Origin: Borreliella yangtzensis
GTDB lineage: Bacteria; Spirochaetota; Spirochaetia; Borreliales; Borreliaceae
NCBI RefSeq assembly: GCF_014201775.1
Contig: NZ_JACHFG010000002.1
Span: 124,001 to 188,000, forward strand
Length of the DNA: 64,000 bases
Direction of reading: 5' to 3'
Under the pieces are notes generated by a model, which saw nothing but the letters and a program-made list of their open reading frames with translations, was not told the origin of the DNA and searched no databases. Shown piece after piece: positions 8,883 to 18,172 of this stretch (positions are counted from its first letter, which is position 1; every line of letters begins with the position of its first letter). Position numbers and translations under genes: made by a program.

Positions 8883-10592
8883 TTGAGCAATTTTTTTACT
8901 AATTTTTTTGTTTCAGCAAAAGGAATCTTCAAAAAAGCTAGTACGGTTCAGAAAATAGCCTTAGGGTTGATTATTTTTTTTGTTATTCTTGCGTTTGTTT
9001 TTTTGATAGGACTTTCTACTAAAAGTCAAAGTATTGCTCTTTTTGGAGTTGAGATTAAAGATCAATATCTATTAGACAGGATATCGCAAAGACTTGATAG
9101 AGAAAATGTTAAATATTTTTTAAGTTCCGATGGAAGAATTTATTTAGATGATGAAAAGCTTGCGAAGAAAATGAGAGCAATTCTTGTAAGAGAAGAGCTT
9201 GTGCCTATTCATATGGATCCATGGGCTTTGTTTGATATTGACAGATGGACTATTACTGATTTTGAAAGAAGCATTAATCTTAGAAGATCTATTACAAGGG
9301 CGGTTGAGCAGCATATTGTAGCTTTAGATGATGTTGATGCTGTTAGTGTGAATCTTGTTATGCCCGAGAAAGCTCTTTTTAAGGAGGCGCAAGAGTCTGT
9401 TAAGGCGTCTGTTAGAATTACCCCAAGACCTGGTTCTGATATTATTACCAATAGAAAAAAAGTTGAAGGACTTGTTAAGCTTATTCAGTATGCTATTGAA
9501 GGTCTTGAGTCTGATAATATTGCTATTGTTGATAATAGTGGAACTATTTTAAATGATTTTTCTAATTTAGATGGGATAGACAGAATAGACTTAGCAGAAA
9601 AGGAGCGCAAATTGAAGCTTAAGTATGAAGCTATGCTTAGGGGAGAAATTGACTCTGCATTAAGTAAAGTTTTATCTGTTGATAGATTTATGATAGCAAG
9701 AGTAAATGTAAAACTTGATACTTCAAAAGAAACTACAGAGTCTAAAGAGTATGCTCCTATTGAACTTCAATCCCAAGATCCAAAAGCTTCTTATAACACT
9801 AGAAAAGTAAGCGATTCAACTATTATATCTTCTCAAACTCAAAAAAAAGAATATCAGGGGCAAGGATATAGTCCATGGGGGCCTCCTGGTCAAGAAGGCA
9901 ATACCCCTCCCGAGTATCAGGATTTAAGCGATATTACTGGTAAATATAATGAATCTCAGGAGATTAAAAATGTTGCTTTAAATGAAAAAAAATCTACAAG
10001 CGAAAAAGAGCCGGCTAGGATTGTAGGTGTTTCTCTTGGTATTTTTGTGGATGGTATTTGGAATTTTGTGTATGATGAAAAGGGAAATTTCGTAATAGAA
10101 AATGGAATGAGAAAAAGAGAATATAAGCCTATGGCACTAGAAGAAATAAAAAATATTGAAGATGTTTTGCAAAGTTCTTTTGAATATAAGCCAGAAAGAG
10201 GTGATTCAATAACAGTTAGAAATATATCTTTTGATCGTATGAATGAATTTAGAAAAATAGATGAGAACTATTTTGCAAGTGAAAGGTTTAAATATTTTTT
10301 ATTTATTGCAAGTATAATATTTTCATTATTAATTTTAGTATTTACAATATTTTTTGCTATTTCTAGAGAACTTGAAAGGCGAAGACGTCTTAGAGAAGAG
10401 GAATTGGCAAAGCAAGCACACTTGAGACGTCAACAAGCTTTAATGGATAGTGGTGATGATGTTGGCGTTGATGATGTTGTTGGTGGAATTAGAGAAGGCG
10501 ATGAGCTTCAAAATAATGCTGAGCTTTTAGCCAGAGAAAAGCCAGAAGATGTTGCTAAGCTCATAAGAACATGGCTTTTGAAAAACGCTTAG
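8883..10592 (+). CDS. fliF: FliF, flagellar MS ring protein
   Basis: Forms the inner-membrane ring on which the motor is built. The 569 residues contain a membrane helix at about 24-45, a periplasmic ring-building domain with QRLDRENVKYFLSSDGRIYL and FERSINLRRSITRAVEQHIVALDDVDAVSVNLVMPEK, a low-complexity Gln/Pro/Gly segment, and a second membrane helix near 470-492. The cytoplasmic tail ending EDVAKLIRTWLLKNA is the FliG-binding segment. TTG start behind AAGGAG. fliG follows after 15 bases. Confidence 0.97.
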   Translation: MSNFFTNFFVSAKGIFKKASTVQKIALGLIIFFVILAFVFLIGLSTKSQSIALFGVEIKDQYLLDRISQRLDRENVKYFLSSDGRIYLDDEKLAKKMRAILVREELVPIHMDPWALFDIDRWTITDFERSINLRRSITRAVEQHIVALDDVDAVSVNLVMPEKALFKEAQESVKASVRITPRPGSDIITNRKKVEGLVKLIQYAIEGLESDNIAIVDNSGTILNDFSNLDGIDRIDLAEKERKLKLKYEAMLRGEIDSALSKVLSVDRFMIARVNVKLDTSKETTESKEYAPIELQSQDPKASYNTRKVSDSTIISSQTQKKEYQGQGYSPWGPPGQEGNTPPEYQDLSDITGKYNESQEIKNVALNEKKSTSEKEPARIVGVSLGIFVDGIWNFVYDEKGNFVIENGMRKREYKPMALEEIKNIEDVLQSSFEYKPERGDSITVRNISFDRMNEFRKIDENYFASERFKYFLFIASIIFSLLILVFTIFFAISRELERRRRLREEELAKQAHLRRQQALMDSGDDVGVDDVVGGIREGDELQNNAELLAREKPEDVAKLIRTWLLKNA

Positions 10593-10607
10593 AAGGTAGT
10601 AATTAAT

Positions 10608-11642
10608 ATGGAAGAAAAAAAAGAAAAGGAGATTCTGGATGTTTCTGCTTTAACAGGTAAGCAAAAAGCTGCTATTTTGTTAGTTTCAATAGGTTCTGAA
10701 ATCTCTTCTAAAGTGTTTAAGTATCTTTCTCAAGAAGAGATAGAGTCTTTGACATTTGAGATAGCAAAGCTTGAGACAATTACTTCTGAGCTTAAAGATA
10801 ATGTTCTTTTAGAGTTTAAGGAATTAATGATGGCTCAAGAATTTATTCAAAAGGGTGGAATTGATTATGCAAGAGAGCTTCTTGAAAAATCTCTTGGGAC
10901 TCAAAAAGCAGTTGACATTATTAATAATTTGGGGTCTGCTTTACAGTCTAGGCCTTTTGAATTTGTTAGAAGAGCGGATCCTGCAAATATTTTAAACTTT
11001 ATTCAACAAGAACATCCTCAAACAATTGCTTTGATACTTTCATATCTTGATCCCCAAAAGGCTTCTTTTATTCTCTCTAGCTTGCCTACAGAGGTACAAA
11101 CAAATGTTGCAAGAAGAATTGCATTAATGGATAGAACTTCACCTGAGGTTGTAAGAGAGGTTGAGAGAGTTCTTGAGAAAAAATTAGCTTCTCTTTCTTC
11201 AGAAGACTACACATCAGCAGGAGGGGTTGACAATGTTGTTGAGATAATTAATATGGCTGATAGAAAGACGGAAAAGTTTATTATTGAGTCTCTTGAAGAA
11301 GAAGATCCAGAGCTTGCAGAAGAGATTAAGAAGAAAATGTTTGTATTTGAAGATATCGTTTTGCTTGATGACAGATCTATACAAAGGGTTTTAAGAGAAA
11401 TAGATGGTCAAGAATTAGCTAAAGCTTTAAAATCTGTAGATATTCCTGTTCAAGAAAAAATTTTCAAAAACATGTCCAAAAGAGCAGCTTCAATGCTTAA
11501 AGAAGATATGGAATTTTTGGGGCCTACTAGGCGAAAAGACGTTGAAGAATCCCAGCAAAAAATTGTTTCTCTTATTAGAAAATTAGAAGAACAGGGAGAA
11601 ATAGTTATTTCAAGAGGTGGTGAAGAAGATGTTCTTGTCTGA
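10608..11642 (+). CDS. fliG: FliG, motor switch/torque protein (FliG2-type)
   Basis: Rotor protein that contacts FliF, FliM and the MotA stator. The 344 residues show the N-terminal FliF-binding domain, EHPQ at 135-138 in the middle domain (FliM contact), MFVFEDI at 244-250, and the torque helix with alternating charges (DDRSIQRVLREIDGQELAKALKSVD). All key residues are present, so this looks like a fully functional FliG. Lyme Borrelia are known to carry a second paralogue, fliG1, elsewhere. Confidence 0.97.
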   Translation: MEEKKEKEILDVSALTGKQKAAILLVSIGSEISSKVFKYLSQEEIESLTFEIAKLETITSELKDNVLLEFKELMMAQEFIQKGGIDYARELLEKSLGTQKAVDIINNLGSALQSRPFEFVRRADPANILNFIQQEHPQTIALILSYLDPQKASFILSSLPTEVQTNVARRIALMDRTSPEVVREVERVLEKKLASLSSEDYTSAGGVDNVVEIINMADRKTEKFIIESLEEEDPELAEEIKKKMFVFEDIVLLDDRSIQRVLREIDGQELAKALKSVDIPVQEKIFKNMSKRAASMLKEDMEFLGPTRRKDVEESQQKIVSLIRKLEEQGEIVISRGGEEDVLV

Positions 11643-11656
11643 TAAAGGAGTTTTGT

Positions 11657-12577
11657 TTGCCTAAGGTTTTATATAAATCGTCAGAAGTTGATAATTCGGT
11701 AAAGTTTGAATTTGTTGAGATAGCAAAGCCTGTTTTTGAGTCTTTAGAAATTAAGGAGAAAGAAGGCAAGGTTTACGACATAGAAAGTCAAATTACCAAT
11801 CTTAAAGAAGAGTTGCAATTTCTAAGAGATGAAAAATTACGGCTTGAAGAAGAGCTTGTTAAAAGACAAGAACTTGCCAAAGAAGAAGTTCAAATTGAAT
11901 CTAATAGGCTTATTGAAGAAGCTAAAATAAAAGCCAATGAAGTGCTAGAAGTAGCCAAGCAAGAAGCAGATCTTTTACAAAGAGAAGCTATTGATAAGAA
12001 GGAATCTATTGAGGCTGAATCTAATGCTGAGATTGAAAGATTGGCAAGAGAGTATGAAGAAAAATTAAAAACAGAACTTGAGACAGCAATAGCTAAGGGT
12101 AGGCAAGAGGGATATAGTAAAGGTTATGAAAGCGGTTTTGAAGATTTTGACAAAGTTATGAGGAAATTGCATAGTATAATAGCAACTTTAATCGCCGAAA
12201 GAAAAGGCATTCTCGAATCATCGAGTGGCCAGATAATAAGCCTTGTCATGCAAATTGCAATTAAGGTTATTAAGAGAATTACAGATTCTCAAAAAGATAT
12301 TGTCTTGGAAAATGTTAATGAGGTGTTGAAAAGGGTAAAAGATAAAACACAGATTACTATCCGTGTAAATCTTGATGATTTAGATATTGTTAGACATAAA
12401 AAGAGTGATTTTATTTCTAAATTTGATGTTATAGAAAATTTAGAAATCATAGAAGATCCCAATATAGGCAAAGGTGGTTGTATAATTGAAACTAATTTTG
12501 GAGAGATTGATGCACGTATTTCTTCTCAGCTTGATAAAATAGAGGAAAAGTTTAAAAATTTTTCATTATTAAGTTAA
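11657..12577 (+). CDS. fliH: FliH, regulator of the export ATPase
   Basis: Cytoplasmic stalk protein that holds the FliI ATPase at the export apparatus; in spirochaetes it forms the spokes under the motor. The 306 residues have a long charged coiled coil at about 45-140 (repeated Glu/Lys/Ala heptads), then a FliH C-terminal domain (GRQEGYSKGYESGFEDF; IISLVMQIAIKVIKRI; IIEDPNIGKGGCIIETNFGEIDARI). TTG start with AAAGGAG upstream. fliI follows after 18 bases. Confidence 0.93.
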   Translation: MPKVLYKSSEVDNSVKFEFVEIAKPVFESLEIKEKEGKVYDIESQITNLKEELQFLRDEKLRLEEELVKRQELAKEEVQIESNRLIEEAKIKANEVLEVAKQEADLLQREAIDKKESIEAESNAEIERLAREYEEKLKTELETAIAKGRQEGYSKGYESGFEDFDKVMRKLHSIIATLIAERKGILESSSGQIISLVMQIAIKVIKRITDSQKDIVLENVNEVLKRVKDKTQITIRVNLDDLDIVRHKKSDFISKFDVIENLEIIEDPNIGKGGCIIETNFGEIDARISSQLDKIEEKFKNFSLLS

Positions 12578-12595
12578 ATATTCAAAGGAATTTTA

Positions 12596-13906
12596 GTGAG
12601 CAGTTTTTTTGGAAATTATTTAAAGCAAGTAGATGATATTGAAACTGTATCTTTTGTTGGCAGAGTGCAAAAGATAAAAGGTCTTTTAGTTGAAAGTTTG
12701 GGCCCCCAGTGTGCTGTTGGAGATTTATGTTTAATTGATCAAAGAAATAATAAAAAAGTATGTGCTGAGGTTTTAGGATTTAATGGTCCTTATGTTAGTC
12801 TTATGGCATATGAAGGATTTAGTGGGATTGAAGTTGGAAATAAAGTCTATTCTTTAAACAAAGGGCTAGAGATAAATCTTAGTGATGAGCTTTTAGGAAG
12901 AGTTATTGATTCTCTTGGTAGGCCTATTGATAATAAAGGGGCATTTTTGAATAATAGATATAAAGAGTTAATTTTTGAAAAAATTAATCCAATTAGTAGA
13001 AGTATTTTTGAAGAGCAAATATTAACAGGGGTTAAGGTTCTTGATGGATTTTTACCAGTTGCTAAAGGACAAAGAGTTGGTATTTTTTCTGGTGCTGGTG
13101 TTGGTAAGTCTACTTTGCTTGGCATGATTGCAAAAAATTCAAATGCAGATGTGAACGTTATTGCTTTTATTGGGGAAAGAGGTCGAGAGCTTAATGAGTT
13201 TATTGAGCATGAACTTGGTGAGGAGCGTTTAAAAAAAAGTGTTTTAGTTGTTTCAACTTCTGATGAGTCACCCATATCAAGGTATAAGGGAGCTTATGTT
13301 GCTACTATGATAGCAGAATACTTTAGAGAGCAAGGCAAAGATGTTGCTTTACTTTTTGACTCTATTACTAGGTTTGCAAATGCTAAAAGGGAGATGTCTC
13401 TTTCATTGGGAGAACCTCCAGTAGCTAAAGGCTATCCCCCTTCTGTTTTTGTTGAAATTCCAATTTTACTTGAGAGATCAGGTTTTAATGGTAATGGAGG
13501 AAGTGTTACGGGGTTTTATACTGTTCTTGTTGAGGGGGATGATTTTACAGAGCCTGTGGCCGATAATATTAAGGCTGTTTTGGATGGTCATATTATTTTA
13601 GACAGAGATTTGTTTGATAGGGGGATTTATCCTTCAATAAATGTTCTTAGTTCAACGTCAAGATCTATTCATAGAATAATGAGTTTAGAAAAACAAAAAT
13701 TAATAATGAAAGCTAGAAATTTGTTATCTGTTTATAAAGATTATGAAGATCTTATTAGAACGGGGATTTATCTTAAAGGATCCAATAAGGATGTTGATTT
13801 TGCAATTTCCAAGTATCCTAAGATTATTGATTTTATTTCTCAAGGTATAAATGAGACATTTGATTTTGAAAATTTAGAAGATGAGATGAGGGAAATATTA
13901 TCTTGA
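12596..13906 (+). CDS. fliI: FliI, flagellum-specific export ATPase
   Basis: F1-beta-like ATPase of the flagellar type III system that unloads substrates from chaperones. The 436 residues carry Walker A SGAGVGKST at 165-173, the GERGRE motif, Walker B LLFDSITRFA, and the SLGEPPVAKGYPPSVF segment characteristic of FliI/YscN. The start is GTG, preceded by AAAGGAATTTTA. Its end overlaps fliJ by four bases (TTGA), so the ATPase and its stalk protein are translationally coupled. Confidence 0.97.
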   Translation: MSSFFGNYLKQVDDIETVSFVGRVQKIKGLLVESLGPQCAVGDLCLIDQRNNKKVCAEVLGFNGPYVSLMAYEGFSGIEVGNKVYSLNKGLEINLSDELLGRVIDSLGRPIDNKGAFLNNRYKELIFEKINPISRSIFEEQILTGVKVLDGFLPVAKGQRVGIFSGAGVGKSTLLGMIAKNSNADVNVIAFIGERGRELNEFIEHELGEERLKKSVLVVSTSDESPISRYKGAYVATMIAEYFREQGKDVALLFDSITRFANAKREMSLSLGEPPVAKGYPPSVFVEIPILLERSGFNGNGGSVTGFYTVLVEGDDFTEPVADNIKAVLDGHIILDRDLFDRGIYPSINVLSSTSRSIHRIMSLEKQKLIMKARNLLSVYKDYEDLIRTGIYLKGSNKDVDFAISKYPKIIDFISQGINETFDFENLEDEMREILS

Positions 13907-14334
13907 ATGATTTAAACTTTAGAAAACAAAAGCTTAATAGAATATTAACCATTAGAACCTACTATCGAAAGTTAAGCGAGAGAGACTTAATGGATGTAAA
14001 TAAAAAAATTTCAAAAATAAATCAGTTTTCAGATGAAATTCCCAATATTTTAAAAAACTTGAATAGCCCCGAGGATCTTTTTATAAGAGATTATATAGAT
14101 TGTTTAAATTATAAAAAAAAACAAAATTTTAAAATTCTTGAAAAACTTAAAAAGAATTATAATGAGTGTTATGATATTTATCTAAATAAATATAGGGAAC
14201 AAAAAAAGATTAAGATATTAATAAAAACTTTAAATGATTCTATAATTAGGAATATAGAAAAGAAGGAAAGCTTATTGTTAGATGAATATGTAAATTATAA
14301 AGTTTGTCAAAATCTGAGGATTGAAAGTGAATAA
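13903..14334 (+). CDS. fliJ: FliJ-like protein (FlbA)
   Basis: Small, strongly charged, helical protein of 143 residues, called FlbA in older Borrelia annotation. It has no strong motif, but its coiled-coil character (Lys/Glu/Asn/Ile-rich throughout) and its position directly after fliI match FliJ, the central stalk and chaperone-escort protein of the export ATPase. TTG start inside the end of fliI. Function by position and fold type rather than by sequence signature. Confidence 0.8.
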   Translation: MNDLNFRKQKLNRILTIRTYYRKLSERDLMDVNKKISKINQFSDEIPNILKNLNSPEDLFIRDYIDCLNYKKKQNFKILEKLKKNYNECYDIYLNKYREQKKIKILIKTLNDSIIRNIEKKESLLLDEYVNYKVCQNLRIESE

Positions 14335-14944
14335 TTTTTTATCGTTCTTTTTTAGGGCATTTTTTTTGTTATTTTTAATTGTTATTTTATTTTTATTTGT
14401 GTTATTTTCTATTGATTTTCTTGGGATGTATAATACTAAGAGATATTTCCCTGAATTTGTAAGAACTAAGTTTTTAGGAGAAACTTCTTTAGTTTTTGAT
14501 CATAATTCTAATATAATCCTTGATGAAACTAGACTTGTTAAGGAAAGGGAAGCTATTGATATTAAAAATCAGCAGATTGAAAAGCTTAAAGAAGATCTAA
14601 AATTAAAAGAAGATAGTTTAAATAAGCTCGAATTTGAGCTTAAGCAAAAGCAGAAAGATTTGGATTTAAAACAAAAGGTAATAGATGATATTATAAATAA
14701 ATATAATGACGAGGAAGCAAATATTTTACAGACAGCTGTATATTTAATGAATATGCCGCCAGAAGATGCTGTTAAGCGGCTTGAGGATTTAAATCCCGAG
14801 CTTGCAATATCTTATATGCGAAAAATTGAAGAGCTTTCTAAAAAAGAAGATCGTATTTCAATTGTTCCTTATTGGTTGTCTCTTATGGATGCCAAGAAAG
14901 CTGCTATATTGATTAGAAAAATGTCTGTTAGTTCATTGGAGTAG
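14327..14944 (+). CDS. flbB: FlbB, spirochaete periplasmic collar protein
   Basis: Membrane-anchored protein of 205 residues from GTG 14327 (a TTG at 14321 is also in frame, but GAGGA at 14316-14320 suits the GTG better). One helix at about 10-35, then a long coiled coil at about 65-125, then a MgtE-N-like helical domain (NMPPEDAVKRLEDLNPELAISYMRKI ... LMDAKKAAILIRKMS). Published work on Borrelia places FlbB at the base of the spirochaete-specific motor collar. It overlaps fliJ by eight bases. Confidence 0.92.
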   Translation: MNNFLSFFFRAFFLLFLIVILFLFVLFSIDFLGMYNTKRYFPEFVRTKFLGETSLVFDHNSNIILDETRLVKEREAIDIKNQQIEKLKEDLKLKEDSLNKLEFELKQKQKDLDLKQKVIDDIINKYNDEEANILQTAVYLMNMPPEDAVKRLEDLNPELAISYMRKIEELSKKEDRISIVPYWLSLMDAKKAAILIRKMSVSSLE

Positions 14945-14951
14945 TGCCTAT

Positions 14952-16136
14952 ATGAGTAATTTATTAAATTTAAGTAAAGCTTGTGGCAATAAATGTAACC
15001 TCTTGAATACAATTAAAGGATTAAATTTAAATGTTTCTAAAACGGAGTCTAAAGAAAATAAGGGTTCTTTTTTTAATATTATGTCTTTTGAATCTAAAAG
15101 ATTATCTAAAGCAAAATTTATGATATTTGATTTTTTAAATTTTATTAAAAATAATGGACTTATTGCTAAAAATTTAAAAAAATCGCCTTTAAATAAATCC
15201 TTTTTTTTAAAAAAGCTTGATAATGAGGATTTTGTTTCTGATTTAAAATCTTTGATTGCTAAAATGAATGTTTTTTTAAATTTTGAGGACTTAAATATTA
15301 AAGAGAATTTAACATTTAATTTTGATAATTTTGATTTTGTAAGTAAAGAAAAATTTTTTGAAAAAATTGAAAGACTTTGTTTTGCTTTTAATGATTTAAG
15401 TTCTTTTTTAGGTTTTGATTTTTCAACTTCCTTGATTGATTATTATAGTCATGCCAGCTTGAATGATGAAAAGAAAGAAAAAAATGTTATTAATATTGAT
15501 GTAAAAAATTTCAAGAAGAACGATGGTGATCATGATAATTTTGTTTTTTCAAAGTTTGGTTTGAATACGATTGATGGTCAAAATTTTGTTGGTAGTAGGT
15601 ATAAGGTTAAAGAAATATCAGACGATTCTTTTAAAGGTTTTGTTGAAGAATTTAGCAATTATAACATAAAAAGCTCTAAAGAGGTTGATAATTTTGAGCT
15701 TGTCAACAGCTTAAAGCCAGAGTGGAATCTTAAGATTAATAAAAATATTGTGGATAAAGCTAAAATTGTGTTAAAATCGAATAATACAGGAGAGATTAAG
15801 TTGGTTTTAAAGCCCAAAGAGCTTGGTAGTATACGAATTAATTTAAACCTTGATTCTAATAACAATTTATTGGGAAAGATCATAGTGGATAATCAAAATG
15901 TTAAAATGCTTTTTGACCAAAATATGCATTCACTAAATAAAATGCTTGGTGAGAGTGGTTTTAATGCCAGCTTAAATCTTTTTCTTGCAGGCGAAGATTT
16001 GAATTCTTTTTCTAAAAATTTTAAAGATGATTCTAAAGATCAAAATTTTTATTTTGGTTATAATAAATTTTTTCAAATTGAAGAAGAAATTGAATTTGCT
16101 TGTGATGTAGATAAGAATGTTAATTTGATTGTTTAG
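14952..16136 (+). CDS. fliK: FliK-like hook-length control protein (FlbC)
   Basis: The 394-residue protein has a long, poorly conserved Asn/Lys/Phe-rich N-terminal region, as expected for a molecular ruler, and a C-terminal Flg_hook domain (about 270-350: NNTGEIKLVLKPKELGSIRINLNLDSN through FDQNMHSLNKMLGESGF) that would switch the export gate from hook to filament substrates. The position directly before flgD and flgE supports FliK. Older annotations call it FlbC. Confidence 0.87.
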   Translation: MSNLLNLSKACGNKCNLLNTIKGLNLNVSKTESKENKGSFFNIMSFESKRLSKAKFMIFDFLNFIKNNGLIAKNLKKSPLNKSFFLKKLDNEDFVSDLKSLIAKMNVFLNFEDLNIKENLTFNFDNFDFVSKEKFFEKIERLCFAFNDLSSFLGFDFSTSLIDYYSHASLNDEKKEKNVINIDVKNFKKNDGDHDNFVFSKFGLNTIDGQNFVGSRYKVKEISDDSFKGFVEEFSNYNIKSSKEVDNFELVNSLKPEWNLKINKNIVDKAKIVLKSNNTGEIKLVLKPKELGSIRINLNLDSNNNLLGKIIVDNQNVKMLFDQNMHSLNKMLGESGFNASLNLFLAGEDLNSFSKNFKDDSKDQNFYFGYNKFFQIEEEIEFACDVDKNVNLIV

Positions 16137-16149
16137 ATGGTGGAGTTAA

Positions 16150-16593
16150 ATGAGTAAAATGAATGGTGTTGAAAATGTTTCTAATTTGACTATTGGTAAT
16201 AAAATTAAAAAAGGATCAGATTTTAAGGTTGACAATGTAGCTAATAAGGTTAACCTTGGTAAGGACGATTTTTTAAAGTTACTTATTACTCAACTTAGAT
16301 ATCAAGATCCTACAAATCCAATGAAGGATAAAGAATTTATTGCTCAAATGGCGCAATTTTCGACTCTTGAGCAAATGGCGAATATGAGCAAGTCATTTGA
16401 AAAACTTGCATCTTCTTTAGGAATAAGGAAAGATTTGGATTTGTTGGGCAAAGTAATCAAATTTCAGCATGGTGATGGGGAGATTGTTAAAGGTCGTGTC
16501 ACAAATATTAAGACAGGCGCAATACCCCAAGTTATGGTTAATGGTAATTATTATGTATATAAAAACATATTATCGGTAGGTTTGGAGGAGTAA
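16150..16593 (+). CDS. flgD: FlgD, hook cap protein
   Basis: Cap for hook assembly, 147 residues. [41 protein letters not shown] is the diagnostic FlgD N-terminal block. The protein is shorter than enteric FlgD (about 230) and lacks most of the C-terminal Ig-like domains, keeping only a short beta segment. GGTGGAG upstream of ATG. flgE starts four bases after the stop. Confidence 0.96.
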   Translation: MSKMNGVENVSNLTIGNKIKKGSDFKVDNVANKVNLGKDDFLKLLITQLRYQDPTNPMKDKEFIAQMAQFSTLEQMANMSKSFEKLASSLGIRKDLDLLGKVIKFQHGDGEIVKGRVTNIKTGAIPQVMVNGNYYVYKNILSVGLEE

Positions 16594-16597
16594 TTAT

Positions 16598-17926
16598 ATG
16601 ATGAGGTCTTTATATTCTGGTGTTTCTGGGCTTCAGAATCATCAAACAAGAATGGATGTTGTTGGTAATAATATTGCTAATGTAAATACAATTGGGTTTA
16701 AAAAGGGAAGAGTAAATTTTCAGGATATGATATCACAGTCTATTTCTGGGGCTTCTCGTCCTACTGATACTCGTGGGGGGACGAATCCTAAGCAAGTTGG
16801 ATTAGGTATGAATGTTGCTGCAATTGACACTGTTCACACTCAAGGGGCTTTTCAAAGTACTCAAAAAGCATCTGATCTTGGAGTTAGTGGTAATGGATTT
16901 TTTATTTTAAAAGAAGGTAAAAATTTGTTTTATACAAGAGCTGGTGCTTTTGATGTGGACTCTGATCGGCATCTTGTAAATCCTGCAAATGGGATGCGAA
17001 TTCAAGGTTGGATGGCAAGAGATTTAGAAGGTGAAAAGGTTATCAATACAGCTTCTGATGTTGAAGATTTAATTATTCCAATTGGAGATAAAGAGGGAGC
17101 AAAATCTACCAAAAACATTACTTTTGCTTGTAACCTTGATAAGAGGTTGCCTGTGATTCAAGAAAATGCAAGTTCGGCAGATATTGCACGTGGAACTTGG
17201 GTTGTTAATAAATCATTGTATGACAGTTTTGGAAATGTTAGTGTTCTTGAACTTAGGGTTGTAAAAGATTTAAATACTCCTAATTTATGGAATGCAACAG
17301 TATTAATAAATGGTGAGCAAAATTCAAATTTTACACTTGGGTTTGACAATGAGGGAGCATTGGCAACTTTAAATGGACAACCAAGTCAAAAAGGAGATAT
17401 TCTTCAAATTCCTATAACATTTAATGTTTTAGGAGCAAATGCAGGTGAAGTTGGTGAGCAGCAAACTGTAAATTTAAAATTAGGAACAGTTGGGAGCTAC
17501 ACTGATTCAATCACCCAATTTGCTGATTCTAGTAGCACAAAAGCTATTATTCAAGATGGATATGGCATGGGGTATATGGAAAATTATGAAATTGATCAAA
17601 ATGGTGTCATAGTTGGTATTTATTCAAATGGAATAAGGCGAGATCTTGGCAAGATTGCTCTTGCTTCTTTTATGAATCCCGGAGGACTTGCAAAATCAGG
17701 CGATACTAATTTTGTAGAAACAAGCAATTCAGGTCAGGCTAGAATAGGCGAGACTGGGCTTGCGGGACTTGGTGATATTAGATCTGGTGTTTTAGAAATG
17801 GCCAATGTTGATCTTGCAGAGCAGTTTACAGATATGATAGTAACTCAAAGAGGATTTCAGGCAAATGCTAAAACTATTACTACTTCTGATCAATTATTGC
17901 AAGAACTTGTAAGATTGAAAAATTAA
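16598..17926 (+). CDS. flgE: FlgE, flagellar hook protein
   Basis: Forms the flexible hook between motor and filament, 442 residues. N-terminal GVSGLQNHQTRMDVVGNNIAN and C-terminal MANVDLAEQFTDMIVTQRGFQANAKTI are the axial-protein signatures. Lys165 (in IGDK) and Cys178 (in FACNL) sit at the numbers reported for the lysinoalanine cross-link that joins spirochaete hook subunits. Two ATGs open the frame; GGAGGAG at 16584-16590 favours the first. flbD and the stator genes follow. Confidence 0.97.
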   Translation: MMRSLYSGVSGLQNHQTRMDVVGNNIANVNTIGFKKGRVNFQDMISQSISGASRPTDTRGGTNPKQVGLGMNVAAIDTVHTQGAFQSTQKASDLGVSGNGFFILKEGKNLFYTRAGAFDVDSDRHLVNPANGMRIQGWMARDLEGEKVINTASDVEDLIIPIGDKEGAKSTKNITFACNLDKRLPVIQENASSADIARGTWVVNKSLYDSFGNVSVLELRVVKDLNTPNLWNATVLINGEQNSNFTLGFDNEGALATLNGQPSQKGDILQIPITFNVLGANAGEVGEQQTVNLKLGTVGSYTDSITQFADSSSTKAIIQDGYGMGYMENYEIDQNGVIVGIYSNGIRRDLGKIALASFMNPGGLAKSGDTNFVETSNSGQARIGETGLAGLGDIRSGVLEMANVDLAEQFTDMIVTQRGFQANAKTITTSDQLLQELVRLKN

Positions 17927-17947
17927 GTCAAGATTGTTTTTTAAAAT

Positions 17948-18172
17948 ATGATTTTTGTAACTAAGCTTAATGGTTTTGGATATTATTTAAATCCTTGTCA
18001 TATTGAAAGTATTGAAGCTAATCCTGATACTACAATTCTTCTTATGAACGGTAAGAAGTTGATTGTAAAGGAAAAAGTTGAAGAGGTGATCAATAGGATT
18101 AAGTTGTATAGGAAAGAAGTTACTTCTTTTGAAAAAATTGTAAGAGAAGGAAATGGGGGCGTTAAATTATGA
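17948..18172 (+). CDS. flbD: FlbD family small flagellar protein
   Basis: Conserved 74-residue protein between flgE and motA in many bacteria; the FlbD/SwrD family has been linked in Bacillus to stator function and torque. The sequence is a small beta-rich domain (FVTKLNGFGYYLNPCHIESIEANPDTTILLMNGKKLIVKEKVEEVINRI). It overlaps the motA start by four bases. The exact role in spirochaetes is not established to my knowledge. Confidence 0.9.
   Translation: MIFVTKLNGFGYYLNPCHIESIEANPDTTILLMNGKKLIVKEKVEEVINRIKLYRKEVTSFEKIVREGNGGVKL

Noticed and set aside
12847-13275. 142-codon minus-strand frame inside fliI
   Set aside because: Antisense shadow of the ATPase core; composition typical of reversed codons.
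13903-14334. fliJ-like gene as a degraded remnant because it lacks motifs
   Set aside because: FliJ proteins are generally motif-poor coiled coils; length, overlap with fliI and uninterrupted frame support a real gene.
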